From Spirochaetales bacterium (GTDB lineage Bacteria > Spirochaetota > Spirochaetia > DSM-27196 > SLST01): DNA of 7,411 nucleotides. The DNA is taken from the NCBI GenBank assembly GCA_030642995.1, contig DAOWMR010000129.1, positions 1-7,411 of the forward strand. Direction: 5' to 3'. The notes under the pieces were generated by a model. The model ran no database searches and was not told the DNA's origin. It saw only the letters and a list, made by a program, of their open reading frames with translations. Below are positions 1 to 5,825 of the stretch, one piece after another. The translations under genes and the position numbers were made by a program. The stretch's first letter is position 1. The number at the start of each line of letters is the position of its first letter.

Positions 1-1
1 C

Positions 2-1264
2 GCCCTCACTCGGAGCCTCAGACAGCTCGACGGGTTGCCCATTCGCTATGTCTTGGGCCAACATCGCGAAGAGGATTTCCGGGCCGCCGATCTTGTCGTG
101 AAGAATCCCGCCGTACCGCGAACTTCTCCCTATCTGAGATACGCCGCCCGCATTGAGACCGACATCTCACTCTTCCTCAACCAACACCGCGGGGAGATCT
201 ACGCAATCACCGGGACGAAGGGCAAGTCAACCACGGCCACCGCACTGCACTTCATCCTGTCCGCCGACGATCCGTCGGTCCGCCTCGGCGGGAACATCAC
301 CGTCTCTCCGCTTTCGTTTGCTGCCGAGCTGTCCGGCACCGAAGCGGTTGTGCTCGAACTCTCCTCGTTCCAGCTCGGAGACCTTCTCCTGACACCGCCC
401 GGAAGACGCGGGCAACTCCCTCGATTCGCGATAGCCGCGGTAACGAACCTGCTCCACGATCACCAGGATTACTATGGATCCATGGACGCCTACGCGATGG
501 ACAAGACAATAGTTTTCCGTCATCAGCAGGCCGCCGACTGGGTCCTTCTCTCCTCCGATGACGACTACTCCCGCAGTTTCCGTCCGCCGGTGGCACAACG
601 GACAATCCACCTGACCCGAGGCCCCCTCTCGGATGCGGTGGAAGCGGGCACAATCGGCGGAAAGGGATACATGAACATACCGGCACTCGGTCACACGATA
701 CCGATTGAGCTCGTCCCTGATTCTCTGAACGTTGTCGGTGAACACCAGCGCACCAATCTCCTCTTTGCAGCCACCGCCGCTGCGCTTCTCGGCCGCGATC
801 CTCGCGACATTCGGGAGCGCGCAGGGTCGTTCGGAGGAATACCACATCGGTTGGAATTTGTGAGGTCGGTGAACGGCGTCCATTACTACAATGATTCAGC
901 CGCAACCATCGCTGAGGCCACCCAGGTCGCGGTTGAGGGTTTTGACAAGCCGGTTCACCTGATTGCCGGCGGAAGCGACAAGGGATTGCCCCTCCAGTCT
1001 TTCGAGAAGATTGCTCGCTCGGCCAAGTCTCTCCATCTTCTACCGGGAACCGCCACACTGCGGATCTCCGCCTTGCTCCAGGAACACGGGAACGCCTACA
1101 CGGGGCCCCATGATACCCTGCAGGAGGCTCTTCACGCCGCTACGATGGTGGCGCGGGGCGGCGACGTGGTGCTCCTCTCTCCGGGTTGCGCCTCATTCGG
1201 GATGTTCCGTAATGAGTTTGACCGGGGCGATCAGTTCAGAGCGCTTGTGAAGAGGCTTCGGTAG
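2..1264 (+). CDS. murD: UDP-N-acetylmuramoylalanine--D-glutamate ligase (MurD), 5' end missing
   Basis: Cytoplasmic Mur ligase that adds D-glutamate to UDP-MurNAc-L-Ala with ATP, the second stem-peptide step of peptidoglycan synthesis. The frame is open to the left edge of the window, so a TTG at 35 is not the real start. About 420 codons are present and the first 30-40 (beginning of the N-terminal Rossmann-like domain) are missing, judged against the usual 430-450 residues. Visible in order: end of the N-terminal domain (AADLVVKNPAVP); Mur ligase P-loop GTKGKST at 212-232; LELSSFQL; TNLLHDHQDYYGS followed by a Lys in YAMDKT that matches the carbamoylated Lys of E. coli MurD; GEHQRTNLL; IPHRLE; NDSAAT at 890-907; GGSDKG, whose Lys matches the D-Glu-contacting Lys of E. 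coli; and the C-terminal LLSPGCASFGMF. The NDSAAT motif has Ala where many MurDs have Lys. It is followed in the same direction by add after 67 bp. Identification is secure. Confidence 0.97.
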   Translation, partial: ALTRSLRQLDGLPIRYVLGQHREEDFRAADLVVKNPAVPRTSPYLRYAARIETDISLFLNQHRGEIYAITGTKGKSTTATALHFILSADDPSVRLGGNITVSPLSFAAELSGTEAVVLELSSFQLGDLLLTPPGRRGQLPRFAIAAVTNLLHDHQDYYGSMDAYAMDKTIVFRHQQAADWVLLSSDDDYSRSFRPPVAQRTIHLTRGPLSDAVEAGTIGGKGYMNIPALGHTIPIELVPDSLNVVGEHQRTNLLFAATAAALLGRDPRDIRERAGSFGGIPHRLEFVRSVNGVHYYNDSAATIAEATQVAVEGFDKPVHLIAGGSDKGLPLQSFEKIARSAKSLHLLPGTATLRISALLQEHGNAYTGPHDTLQEALHAATMVARGGDVVLLSPGCASFGMFRNEFDRGDQFRALVKRLR

Positions 1265-1268
1265 CAGA

Positions 1269-1290
1269 CCGATTCTGTACAGAGGGTCGG
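1269..1290. promoter_or_regulatory. Nested inverted repeat in the murD-add spacer (possible operator or hairpin)
   Basis: The 67-bp spacer holds a perfect 10-bp palindrome, TCTGTACAGA (1274-1283), flanked by the short inverted arms CCGA (1269-1272) and TCGG (1287-1290). There is no T-run after it, so it does not look like an intrinsic terminator. Its position 38 bases before the add ribosome site would suit an operator or a small mRNA stem. A 10-bp palindrome can occur by chance in a spacer this size, so the functional reading is a guess. Confidence 0.2.
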
Positions 1291-1320
1291 CCGGCATGAT
1301 ACCGTGAACCATCGACGTCA

Positions 1321-1325
1321 GGAGG
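1321..1325 (+). promoter_or_regulatory. Ribosome binding site of add, supporting the GTG start
   Basis: GGAGG lies six bases before the GTG at 1332. The next in-frame Met codon is at residue 74, well beyond the zinc-binding HVHLDGS motif, so this strong Shine-Dalgarno sequence together with the required N-terminal motif fixes the GTG as the start. Confidence 0.8.
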
Positions 1326-1331
1326 GAGACC

Positions 1332-2537
1332 GTGCACTATCCACCCGAGTTCATTCGCTGCATCCCCAAGAATGATCTCCACGTACACTTGGACGGGAGT
1401 TTGCGGTTGGAAACCCTCATCGAGTTGTCGAAGAACCAGGGCGCTGAACTGCCCTCCGAGACACCGGATGGCTTGAGGGAGCTCGTCTTCAAGGAGAACT
1501 ATGCCGATCTCAATGAGTACCTGAAGGGATTCGCCTACACATGCAGGGTGATGCAGGATCCCGAGAGCTTGCGCCGAATCGCATATGAACTGGTGCGGGA
1601 CAATCTTGACGAAGGGGTCCGTTACCTTGAAGTCCGGTTTGCCCCGCAGCTTCACATGTCGTCACGAATGACCTTTGAAGATGTGATGAAAGCCGTTGAC
1701 GACGGCTTCCGCTCGGCACGGGACGAATTCAACCGAACAGTCACGGGCGAAGAGCCACTGTTTGAATACGGAATCATTGTGACGGCGATGCGCTTCTTCA
1801 CGCCGGAGTTCTCGGTCTACTACCACGACCTGGCCCGCGTACACCGATTCTCGACCGAGGATGAACTCATCCCTATGGCATCCCTCGAACTGGCCAAGGC
1901 AACGGTGAAACTTCGGGACACGACCGACATTCAGGTTGTGGCGTTTGATCTGGCGGGAAGCGAGTACGGGTATCCAGCCAGCGCTCACCAGGAAGCTTAC
2001 GATTACATACACAGCCACTTCATGAAGAAGACCGTCCATGCCGGCGAGGCGTACGGCCCTGAATCGATCTTCCAGGCAATCACCAAACTTCATGCCGATC
2101 GGATCGGTCACGGCTTGCGTCTGTTCCGAGAGGACATGATCCATGGAGATGAGGTCACCGACCGCGCCGGCTATGTCCGTGAGTTGGCGAACTACATTGC
2201 CGACAAGCGAATAATGGTAGAGGTGTGCCTTACGAGCAATCTTCAAACCTGTCCTGATTTGAAATCGATCAAGGATCACTCACTCGGCAAGATGCTGGAT
2301 ATGAATCTGAGTCTCTGCATATGCACCGACAATCGACTCGTGAGCAATACGACCGTCTCAAAGGAATTGGATCTTGCCATAGAAGGCTTTGATATCCAGC
2401 CGAAGCAACTGAAGAACATGATCATCTACGGGTTCAAGCGCAGCTTCTTCTACAAGCCGTACACCGAGAAGCGGCGATATGTACGGACCATCATCAACTA
2501 CTACGAACGGTTGGAGCGTGAGTTCGGCATCGTGTGA
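1332..2537 (+). CDS. add: Adenosine deaminase (TDN-type metal-dependent deaminase)
   Basis: Cytoplasmic zinc-dependent hydrolase that converts adenosine (and usually deoxyadenosine) to inosine in purine salvage. It has 401 residues and starts at a GTG with a good ribosome site. Amidohydrolase-fold motifs appear in order: metal-binding HVH in DLHVHLDGS (H17, H19); LEVRFAPQLH (about 99-108); AGSEYGYP (208-215); HAGE (236-239), giving the third His ligand and the catalytic Glu; RIGHG (257-261); CLTSNLQT (299-306); and TDNRLVS (332-338) with the Asp ligand. The usual Asp-Asp pair of the mammalian and E. coli enzymes is Asp-Asn here. From memory, TDNRLMS-like motifs are normal in an actinobacterial type of adenosine deaminase, so this is probably a subfamily trait. 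The protein is longer than the roughly 330-350 residues of classical Add, with extra sequence around 135-185. It may be co-transcribed with murD. Another aminopurine nucleoside substrate cannot be excluded. Confidence 0.9.
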   Translation: MHYPPEFIRCIPKNDLHVHLDGSLRLETLIELSKNQGAELPSETPDGLRELVFKENYADLNEYLKGFAYTCRVMQDPESLRRIAYELVRDNLDEGVRYLEVRFAPQLHMSSRMTFEDVMKAVDDGFRSARDEFNRTVTGEEPLFEYGIIVTAMRFFTPEFSVYYHDLARVHRFSTEDELIPMASLELAKATVKLRDTTDIQVVAFDLAGSEYGYPASAHQEAYDYIHSHFMKKTVHAGEAYGPESIFQAITKLHADRIGHGLRLFREDMIHGDEVTDRAGYVRELANYIADKRIMVEVCLTSNLQTCPDLKSIKDHSLGKMLDMNLSLCICTDNRLVSNTTVSKELDLAIEGFDIQPKQLKNMIIYGFKRSFFYKPYTEKRRYVRTIINYYERLEREFGIV

Positions 2538-2547
2538 TTCGCTGAGA

Positions 2548-3111
2548 TTATTGCTGAGGAGAACGGACGAGTCTGACCCCGATGCTGTAGCTCCGACCCA
2601 GTTCTGTGTATCGGCCTCGATTCGTCAAGCGAACATCAGGCGAACGACTGTTCCACGCGGTACCTCGAACAACGCGCTGATTGGGGTCGAGGGTCACCGC
2701 AAGAACAATCGCCTCGTTGCCAACCTGGAAATCACTTTCGTCGGGGCCATTCGGATCAATCGCATTGGAGACGGAGTAGTAGTCGGGGCCATACCGGTCC
2801 CAGCACCACTCCCAGATGTTCCCGACCATGTCCTGAATGCCAAATGGCGATGCGCTGTTGCCGGTCTGGAAGCCGCCGGACGAGGAGCCGTTGAAGAAAC
2901 CAACCGGAGTTGTCGGGCCTCCGGCTCCATCAAATGGCTCGTTCACATCCTCGAACGGATCAAAGCTCCGATAGTAGTTTGCGACCCGCCCGGTAAGCGC
3001 GGAACCCCACGGGAGCAACCGAGTCGTTGAACCGCGCGCGGCATACTCCCATTCGGCCTCGGTGGGCAATCGGTAGCCGTTGCTCGTGATTCCAGGTTTG
3101 CCCGACTGCAT
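2548..3111 (-). pseudogene. C-terminal half of the FGE/SUMF1 domain, displaced by +1 frame from the upstream lipoprotein
   Basis: This frame continues the lipoprotein's FGE domain. Conserved sequence starts at NGYRLPTEAEWEYAARG (from 3081) and runs through NSASPFGIQDMVGNIWEW, CWDRYGPDYY, DPNGPDESDF, RVVRGTAW and SIGVRLVRS to a TAA at 2548, about 177 residues without another lesion. These are the signature elements of the family's second half. There is no signal peptide and no recognisable ribosome site; the in-frame ATG at 3111 lies in what should be coding sequence for the other frame, so independent expression is unlikely. The catalytic Cys pair of true formylglycine-generating enzymes, expected near the RGGSW region, is absent (RGTAW, no Cys in the tail), so a binding or structural role is more likely than formylglycine synthesis. 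Joined to the upstream frame the product would be about 727 residues. Confidence 0.85.
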
Positions 3112-4732
3112 CGTACGCGACCGTCCGCCCCTCAACGAAGGAGAGAAGATTGGCCAGGTGCACTGCACCCGCCCAGGTGACGCCGACTGCGGGATGATCG
3201 TCATAGCCGTGACGAACCACGATGGAGCCGTCCTCAAACAGAAGGCCGAGTTGCTGTCCGTAATCCATTGTCTCAAGCCCAAGCAGCGGCGTGCCGGACT
3301 CACCGGGCGCGTACACGCCGGTTACGTCGGCTACCGCGAAGCCGCGGGCGAGGGCATAATTCACCATCCGGGCAACCTCGGAATTGCTGAGGGGGGTGAC
3401 GGCCATTTCAAACGGCCGCGTCAGCGTGACCTCACCAACGGGCCTCTCGTCTCTGCTTCCCTCTTCGTAGCCACGGGTGAGCACCATCGTTTCGCCGTGG
3501 CGAACAACGACAGCGAACTGCATTGCCATTCCGTCCACAACAAATGAATCGATCGGACTCCACGAGTAGAGCTTACCGCTCTCGTCTCGTGCTCGGACCT
3601 GCCATTCATAGTTCCGACCCGCCGACAGCGTCTCGGGGATAGCGACAAATGGCTCGGCTGTCGCGGGCAGTTCAATCCACTCGCCCTCAATTACCCGATA
3701 CTGCGCCTGATATCCAACGGCGCCTGAAACAATTGTCCAGTGAAGGCCGACACTGGTCCCGAGCGTCATCTCGCCGGCCCGTGGCCACGTCGGGGACGGT
3801 GCGGCATCGCCAAGGACTCGCACCGTGGCCGGATTGCCGAAGCGCGTCGCGAAACCGTCGGTCCGCAGACCGCTCACGGTGATGCGGTAACGGCCTGCGG
3901 AGAGAGCCTCGGGCACCGTATAGGAACCGTTGCGAGATACCGCCTCGCCGAGGGTCCGGCCGACCGAATCCAGAAGCCTCACCCGATACAGGCGAAACTC
4001 CTCATCCGTTTGCCACGTGACGGCAGGAGTGGAGTCAATGGTGGCCGGATGTGAATCTACCGGCGGCGGCTCGAAGCCGAGATGAAGCCGGGTGTGTTGA
4101 TCAGCGATCCATTCGGTAAACCCGCCGTCGGGGAGCACACCCCGCGCGCGCCAGGCGTAGACCTCACCGTCAACCAATCCGGCGGGAAGTGAGACGGCCG
4201 CAGCCGCGCGCAGCGACTCGCCCTCAGGCAGCATGTCCGGGTCATCGGCACCAAGAGTGAGAGCGGCGCTCAGATCCGAGAGGCGAATGGTTCGGGCCCG
4301 TCCCTCGGCAGAGAGCGTCGATGAGTCGAGCATCTCAAAACTGCCGGAGACGATCGGACCCGACAACAACTCTATCTCTATTGCGTCCGGTACCCCACCC
4401 TCGTCTGAATCCAGTCGCGCGGTAATGAGGAACGCCAGCGAATCAAGAATGGAAAGATCAGCCGGCTGAATGAGAACGAGGCCGGGTTGCACCTGGAGGA
4501 CCGTTTCCACCTCAACCGGTGGCTCCTCAGGACCACCGTCGGCGGGCTCAACCTCTTCCTGGACCTCCGGTTCGTCCGGCGGCGGCTCCACGGTGTCAGG
4601 CAATGGTTGATCGTCAATGACGGTTATTTCATCAACCGGTTCATCCCCGGTCGTAGCACATGAATAGAGGAAGAATACTGTGAGGAGGAGAAGTGCAAAC
4701 TTCCGCATGACTCCATGCATGACTGCGTGCAT
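2960..4732 (-). CDS. Large lipoprotein with beta-sandwich repeats and FGE/SUMF1-type domain; N-terminal part of a frameshifted gene
   Basis: Probable envelope lipoprotein of 590 codons in this frame. Residues 9-24 (MRKFALLLLTVFFLYS) form a signal peptide with lipobox LYSC, lipid-accepting Cys at 25. Next comes an acidic Pro/Glu linker (about 30-78), then three modules of roughly 90-140 residues (about 80-222, 223-308, 309-400), each with a similar strand pattern around an AG-x-Y-x-W or AGRY motif (GEVYAWRARG, SAGRYRITVSG, SAGRNYEWQVRARD). These look like fibronectin-III/Ig-type folds. From about 405 an FGE (sulfatase-modifying factor, PF03781-like) domain begins: RPFEMAVTPLSNSEVARMVNYA, then HPAVGVTWAGAVHLANLL. 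After E550 the frame is lost, and the last 40 residues to the TGA at 2960 are out of frame. The start is uncertain: ATGs end at 4732, 4720 and 4708, none with a good ribosome site, and 4708 gives the tidiest signal peptide. It lies 40 bp downstream of the FemAB-like gene, probably in the same operon. Confidence 0.88.
   Translation of the reverse strand: MHAVMHGVMRKFALLLLTVFFLYSCATTGDEPVDEITVIDDQPLPDTVEPPPDEPEVQEEVEPADGGPEEPPVEVETVLQVQPGLVLIQPADLSILDSLAFLITARLDSDEGGVPDAIEIELLSGPIVSGSFEMLDSSTLSAEGRARTIRLSDLSAALTLGADDPDMLPEGESLRAAAAVSLPAGLVDGEVYAWRARGVLPDGGFTEWIADQHTRLHLGFEPPPVDSHPATIDSTPAVTWQTDEEFRLYRVRLLDSVGRTLGEAVSRNGSYTVPEALSAGRYRITVSGLRTDGFATRFGNPATVRVLGDAAPSPTWPRAGEMTLGTSVGLHWTIVSGAVGYQAQYRVIEGEWIELPATAEPFVAIPETLSAGRNYEWQVRARDESGKLYSWSPIDSFVVDGMAMQFAVVVRHGETMVLTRGYEEGSRDERPVGEVTLTRPFEMAVTPLSNSEVARMVNYALARGFAVADVTGVYAPGESGTPLLGLETMDYGQQLGLLFEDGSIVVRHGYDDHPAVGVTWAGAVHLANLLSFVEGRTVAYDAVGQTWNHEQRLPIAHRGRMGVCRARFNDSVAPVGFRAYRAGRKLLSEL
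3079..3095 (-). other. Frameshift junction inside the FGE domain
   Basis: On the - strand the upstream frame reads YDAVGQTWNHE and the following frame NGYRLPTEAEWEY, displaced by +1. Removing the C after the GAG codon (position 3082) gives TWNHE-NGYRLP. Restoring two bases, for example GAGAGC for GAGC, gives TWNHES-NGYRLP. Both match the family's usual layout. No slippery heptamer, homopolymer run or obvious stimulatory stem was seen, which favours an indel or a sequence error over programmed frameshifting. Confidence 0.85.
4709..4732 (-). repeat. Imperfect 12-base tandem duplication at the lipoprotein gene start
   Basis: Two adjacent 12-base units, ATGCACGCAGTC and ATGCATGGAGTC, match at 10 of 12 positions and are followed by a third ATG (4708-4706). 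They encode MHAV-MHGV before MRKF, giving three in-frame start codons spaced 12 bases apart. The repeat explains why the start cannot be settled from sequence. Confidence 0.6.
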
Positions 4733-4772
4733 AGTAGCACAATCATCGGCGGAGAGGGAGTACTGTTCTCTC

Positions 4773-5825
4773 TCACCGGGCCGTAATTGCAGGACCGGCC
4801 TTCCTCACACGGTGGAAGTAGAAAGACCGCACCCGCTCGGCAAATCGATATGCACGGTATCTCATCGGCTGGGTCACCACGTCCCACGACCCCGCACGAT
4901 GGACGAGCAGCCCGCCAAAACCGGTCTTGAATCGGTAGAGTCCGTGCATCGGATGGGTCGGGTCGTCGGCCGGCGGCACCCCGAAGAAATCGTAGGTCGC
5001 AAGCCCCGCCTCGCGCGCATGAAGGATTGCCGTCCACTGGAGAGCATAGTTAGGCATGAGGCTGCGCTTGTTGTTTGAACTTGCCCCGTAGAGATAGGTC
5101 GCCTGATCGCTGAACTCGGCGACAATGGTCCCCGCGGGCAGATCACCGTCGTGCTCGGCAAGGGAGAGATGAAGAGTCAGTTGCGTTGAGTCCGGCGCCA
5201 GTTCAAAGAGCCGGCGGTAATACTGCAGCGGATGGATGGTTATCCGGTCCCGCAGTGCCGTCTCGCGGTAGAGGTCATACCAGTGGTCCAACTCACCTTC
5301 TCCAGCCACCCGAACCTCCACGCCCTTCCGCTCGGCAAGACGGATGTTGTAGCGGTTCTTCTTGTGCATCGCGGCGAGAAGTTCGTCGGGGCTGTGACTC
5401 AGGTCGATGAGAACGGTTGCCGGCGGTTGCACGTCTCCGGGAGCCTTGCGAACCGGTGCTCCCCGGTTCGATTGCGGCGCCTTGAGAGAACCCGCCTCCC
5501 AGAGCAGGTCGAATCGAACGCACACGGGCGTGACCGGGAGCGCGGCGGCGAGGGAGGCTCCGAGGTCGGCCAGAGCCGAAGCAAGGGGCGTGGCAGCCGT
5601 TTTCGGGAATGCCGGCCCGTAGGGCACGTAGGCGAGGGTAACTCCCGGCGCAAGGTGTCGGGACAGAACCAGGACGGTTTCGCCCGACCACGGGCCCGCG
5701 GTCGGGCGGAAGGCATGCGCCTCCCATCCGAACTCAACCTTGAATGCAGCCCAGATTGCGCTCTGCAGGAGAGTTGAGCTCGAGGAGAGTTCTGAGAGAT
5801 TGGTCTCCTCGACCGGAACATTCAT
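4773..5825 (-). CDS. FemAB-type aminoacyl-tRNA-dependent transferase (peptidoglycan bridge formation, GNAT fold)
   Basis: A 350-residue protein of the FemABX family, cytoplasmic enzymes with tandem GNAT folds that move an amino acid from aminoacyl-tRNA onto the peptidoglycan precursor stem peptide. Seen: N-terminal QSAIWAAFK (21-29), which matches the family's Q-S-x-W-A-x-x-K opening; LAYVPYGPAF (64-73); ATVLIDLSHSPDELLAAM (136-153) followed by HKKNRYNIRLAERKGVEV (154-171), the most typical FemAB stretch; AGTIVAEF and ATYLYGASS in the second GNAT half (231-250); LMPNYALQWTAILHA (256-270); YDFFGVPP (278-285); and YRFKTGFGG (297-305). The long coiled-coil arm of staphylococcal FemA is not apparent, making it closer to the short FemX type. 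Its ATG overlaps the metG stop as ATGA, with a weak AGGA 12 bases upstream, so translation is probably coupled to metG. The donor amino acid cannot be read from sequence. If the host is a treponeme-like spirochaete, glycine transfer to an ornithine-containing stem is a reasonable inference. Confidence 0.9.
   Translation of the reverse strand: MNVPVEETNLSELSSSSTLLQSAIWAAFKVEFGWEAHAFRPTAGPWSGETVLVLSRHLAPGVTLAYVPYGPAFPKTAATPLASALADLGASLAAALPVTPVCVRFDLLWEAGSLKAPQSNRGAPVRKAPGDVQPPATVLIDLSHSPDELLAAMHKKNRYNIRLAERKGVEVRVAGEGELDHWYDLYRETALRDRITIHPLQYYRRLFELAPDSTQLTLHLSLAEHDGDLPAGTIVAEFSDQATYLYGASSNNKRSLMPNYALQWTAILHAREAGLATYDFFGVPPADDPTHPMHGLYRFKTGFGGLLVHRAGSWDVVTQPMRYRAYRFAERVRSFYFHRVRKAGPAITAR

Noticed and set aside
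227..1058. Long open frames on the - strand under murD
   Set aside because: They are antisense to a well-conserved gene, rich in Arg/Pro/Ser as expected of shadow frames in G+C-rich DNA, and show no recognisable domain.
1273..1302. Sigma-70-type promoter for add (TTCTGT, 18 bases, TGATAC)
   Set aside because: Both boxes match the consensus poorly and overlap the palindrome; too weak to list as a feature.
2548..2680. A complete diversity-generating retroelement
   Set aside because: No reverse transcriptase or template repeat is present, and the convergent add gene 10 bp away leaves little room for the usual element downstream of a variable region.
2479..3030. 183-codon + strand frame opposite the FGE domain
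   Set aside because: It overlaps the end of add and lies antisense to the GNIWEW-containing region, whose conservation explains the open frame.
3079..3095. Programmed +1 ribosomal frameshift in the FGE gene
   Set aside because: There is no slippery sequence, internal Shine-Dalgarno-like stimulator or stem that I can see, and no family precedent that I know of. An indel or error is simpler.
2548..4732. Active sulfatase-modifying formylglycine-generating enzyme
   Set aside because: The catalytic Cys residues of the C-terminal region are absent, the protein is a lipoprotein with a stalk, and no sulfatase gene is nearby.
4748..4777. Hairpin between the FemAB-like gene and the lipoprotein gene as a terminator
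   Set aside because: The - strand stem (GGTG-AGAG with CTCT-C-CGCC) is bulged, contains a G-U pair, overlaps the stop codon and is not followed by a T-run.
5232..5777. 181-codon + strand frame opposite the FemAB-like gene
   Set aside because: Antisense shadow of a clearly conserved protein, with low-complexity Arg/Gly composition.
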